From the NCBI GenBank assembly GCA_966111775.1, contig CBHWBD010000277.1, forward strand, positions 1 to 6,012: a stretch of 6,012 nucleotides of DNA. The letters run 5' to 3'. Numbering within the stretch: position 1 is the first letter of the stretch; each line of letters opens with the position of its first letter. Made by a program: the position numbers and the translations under genes. Shown piece by piece: positions 4,802 to 6,012 of the stretch. The notes under the pieces were generated by a model. The model searched no databases and had not been told where the DNA came from. It saw only the letters and a program-made list of their open reading frames with translations. The DNA comes from Pelomonas sp966111775 (GTDB lineage: Bacteria; Pseudomonadota; Gammaproteobacteria; Burkholderiales; Burkholderiaceae_C).

Positions 4802-6012
4802 CAGCAGTTGATCGGGGTCGGCATCCAGCTTGGCCAGCGCCTTGCGCGTGGCCTGCACGGTCAGTGCCTCGTCCTGGGCCGGCAGCAGCAGGCCGGCCTG
4901 CAGGAAGGCCGCCATGCGGTTCAGCGAGAACAGCACGCCGCGGCCCTTGGGCGTGACGAACAGCGCCAGCTGCTTGCGCAGGCCGCGCCAGGCCAGCTGC
5001 ACCTGCTCGTTGCGACCGCGGTAGTCCAGCATGAACCAGCCGCCCACTTGCAGCTCGCGCGCCCAGGCAACCATGGCCGGCGTCGGCGCGGAGCCGCCCT
5101 CGGCGACGACTTCCATGCCATCGGACTCGTGGCCGGACAGGTCGCGCACTAGCATCTCGTCGACATGGCTGTCGCCGCCCTCGATGTCCTCGGGCAGCAT
5201 GGCTTCCAGCGTTTCGAGCTGGTCCATCAACTCGTCCAGGCGTTCGCGCGGGATAGCAGCCGTCTTGGCTGTGAAGGCCGCAGCCAGCGCATTGTTCAGC
5301 GAGCGAACATGCTCGTCCTGCTTGTCGATGGCCAGGCCGGCGTGGCTCATGCCGTCGCGAAGCGTCTTGAGCAGCGGCGGCAGGCGGCGGATGACGTCGG
5401 CACGGTCTTCGCGCGAGGACTTGGCGCTGGCCGACCAGATCAAGTCGGCGGCGGCGCGCTTCATGGACTTGGTCACGTCCGCCTGGGCGCCGGAGCGCAC
5501 CGCCGTGACGGCCAGCACGTCGGCCCAGACGTGGAACAGGAAATCGCGCACGCCGTCCTGCACCGGCACCTCAGACAGCATCTTGCGCAGCTCGATGGTG
5601 TACTGGATGGCCAGCGTCTCGCGCTGCTCGACCTGCTGGGCCAGCGACACGCCGCGCTTGGATGCCTGGTTCTCGTTCTCGAAATAGTGGTCGAGGAACT
5701 TCTCGAATTCGGTCAGCACGGTGGCGAACACACGCCGGCCGGTGTCCGGGTAGGCCTCGACGACCTGCACGACACGCTTGATCTCGCGCTCCAGCGCATC
5801 GTTGCTGGCTCGCTCGGCGCCGGGGCCGCTGGCCTGAGCGGCGTTGAAGCCCATCACGCAGGCGCCCATGCGGTCGATGAGGCGGCGGGCCGGATGGTCG
5901 GCGGCAGCGAAGAAGTCGGGCTCACTGACGGCCACGCGCAGCACCGGCATCTGCAGCCGCGCGAACCAGACCCGCACCGTGGCCGGGATGCGCTCCTCGG
6001 TCAGGATGCTCT
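4796..6012 (-). CDS. DUF1631 family protein, C-terminal part (5' end beyond the right edge)
   Basis: About 404 C-terminal residues are visible, and the frame stays open to the window edge with no stop. A GTG at 5975-5977 is internal: family-like sequence continues upstream of it (SILTEERIPATVRVWFARLQ). The family is a long uncharacterised protein found mainly in Beta- and Gammaproteobacteria; full length is usually well over 600 residues, so the N-terminal portion is outside. Diagnostic stretches are RVWFARLQMPVLRVAVSEPDFF, HPARRLIDRMGACVMGF and the C-terminal block ELQVGGWFMLDYRGRNEQVQLAW through FSLNRMAAFLQAGLLLPAQ. The middle is helix-rich and charged, with no transmembrane segment or known catalytic motif. 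An acidic linker (LPEDIEGGDSHVDEMLV) precedes the C-terminal block. It converges on smg, with its stop inside the terminator's T-run. Confidence 0.85.
   Translation of the reverse strand, partial: SILTEERIPATVRVWFARLQMPVLRVAVSEPDFFAAADHPARRLIDRMGACVMGFNAAQASGPGAERASNDALEREIKRVVQVVEAYPDTGRRVFATVLTEFEKFLDHYFENENQASKRGVSLAQQVEQRETLAIQYTIELRKMLSEVPVQDGVRDFLFHVWADVLAVTAVRSGAQADVTKSMKRAAADLIWSASAKSSREDRADVIRRLPPLLKTLRDGMSHAGLAIDKQDEHVRSLNNALAAAFTAKTAAIPRERLDELMDQLETLEAMLPEDIEGGDSHVDEMLVRDLSGHESDGMEVVAEGGSAPTPAMVAWARELQVGGWFMLDYRGRNEQVQLAWRGLRKQLALFVTPKGRGVLFSLNRMAAFLQAGLLLPAQDEALTVQATRKALAKLDADPDQLLK

Noticed and set aside
5031..5687. 218-codon plus-strand frame opposite the DUF1631 gene
   Set aside because: Ser/Arg-rich antisense shadow of a recognised coding region.
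1..6012. CRISPR arrays, tRNAs, insertion sequences, phage or defence genes
   Set aside because: I looked for regularly spaced repeats, terminal inverted repeats with duplications, tRNA-like cloverleaf sequence and transposase or nuclease motifs, and saw none.

Overview
The window (about two-thirds G+C) reads as chromosomal housekeeping DNA from a betaproteobacterium, most likely order Burkholderiales (Rubrivivax/Roseateles/Leptothrix or Comamonadaceae-like). This rests on recognised proteins and their order: htpX, fmt and def on the minus strand, then a divergent LysM-protein gene, dprA and smg on the plus strand, then a convergent DUF1631 gene on the minus strand. I see no tRNA, rRNA, CRISPR array, insertion sequence or phage gene.

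Layout. Positions 1-51 hold the first 17 codons of htpX (membrane M48 protease). fmt (109-1041) and def (1055-1591) lie upstream of it and are read towards it, 13 bp apart, as one probable def-fmt-htpX operon. def and fmt act at opposite ends of the same cycle: Fmt formylates initiator Met-tRNA and Def removes the formyl group from the nascent chain. A 127-bp divergent region (1592-1718) separates def from a secreted LysM-domain protein gene (1719-2882). A 234-bp gap follows, holding a GC-rich hairpin and a possible dispersed repeat. Then come dprA (3117-4211, natural transformation), a weak terminator-like hairpin, and smg (4298-4750, DUF494). A strong intrinsic terminator (4773-4801) sits between smg and the C-terminal part of a DUF1631 gene (4796 to the window end).

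I do not see an undescribed multi-gene system. The most striking anomaly is inside the LysM gene. At 2294-2364, 70 of 71 bases are G or C, including runs of 11 G and 8 C. The two runs form the arms of an almost perfect 18-bp inverted repeat. The frame is open and family-like on both sides, but the peptide in between is low-complexity Gly/Pro/Arg/Ala. It is either a consensus or sequencing artefact in a hard-to-read region, or a real hairpin insertion or slippage-prone tract. A second anomaly is in DprA: the loop ahead of the RRNR motif lacks several residues I expect, including the proline of the usual F-P-x-R-N-R motif.
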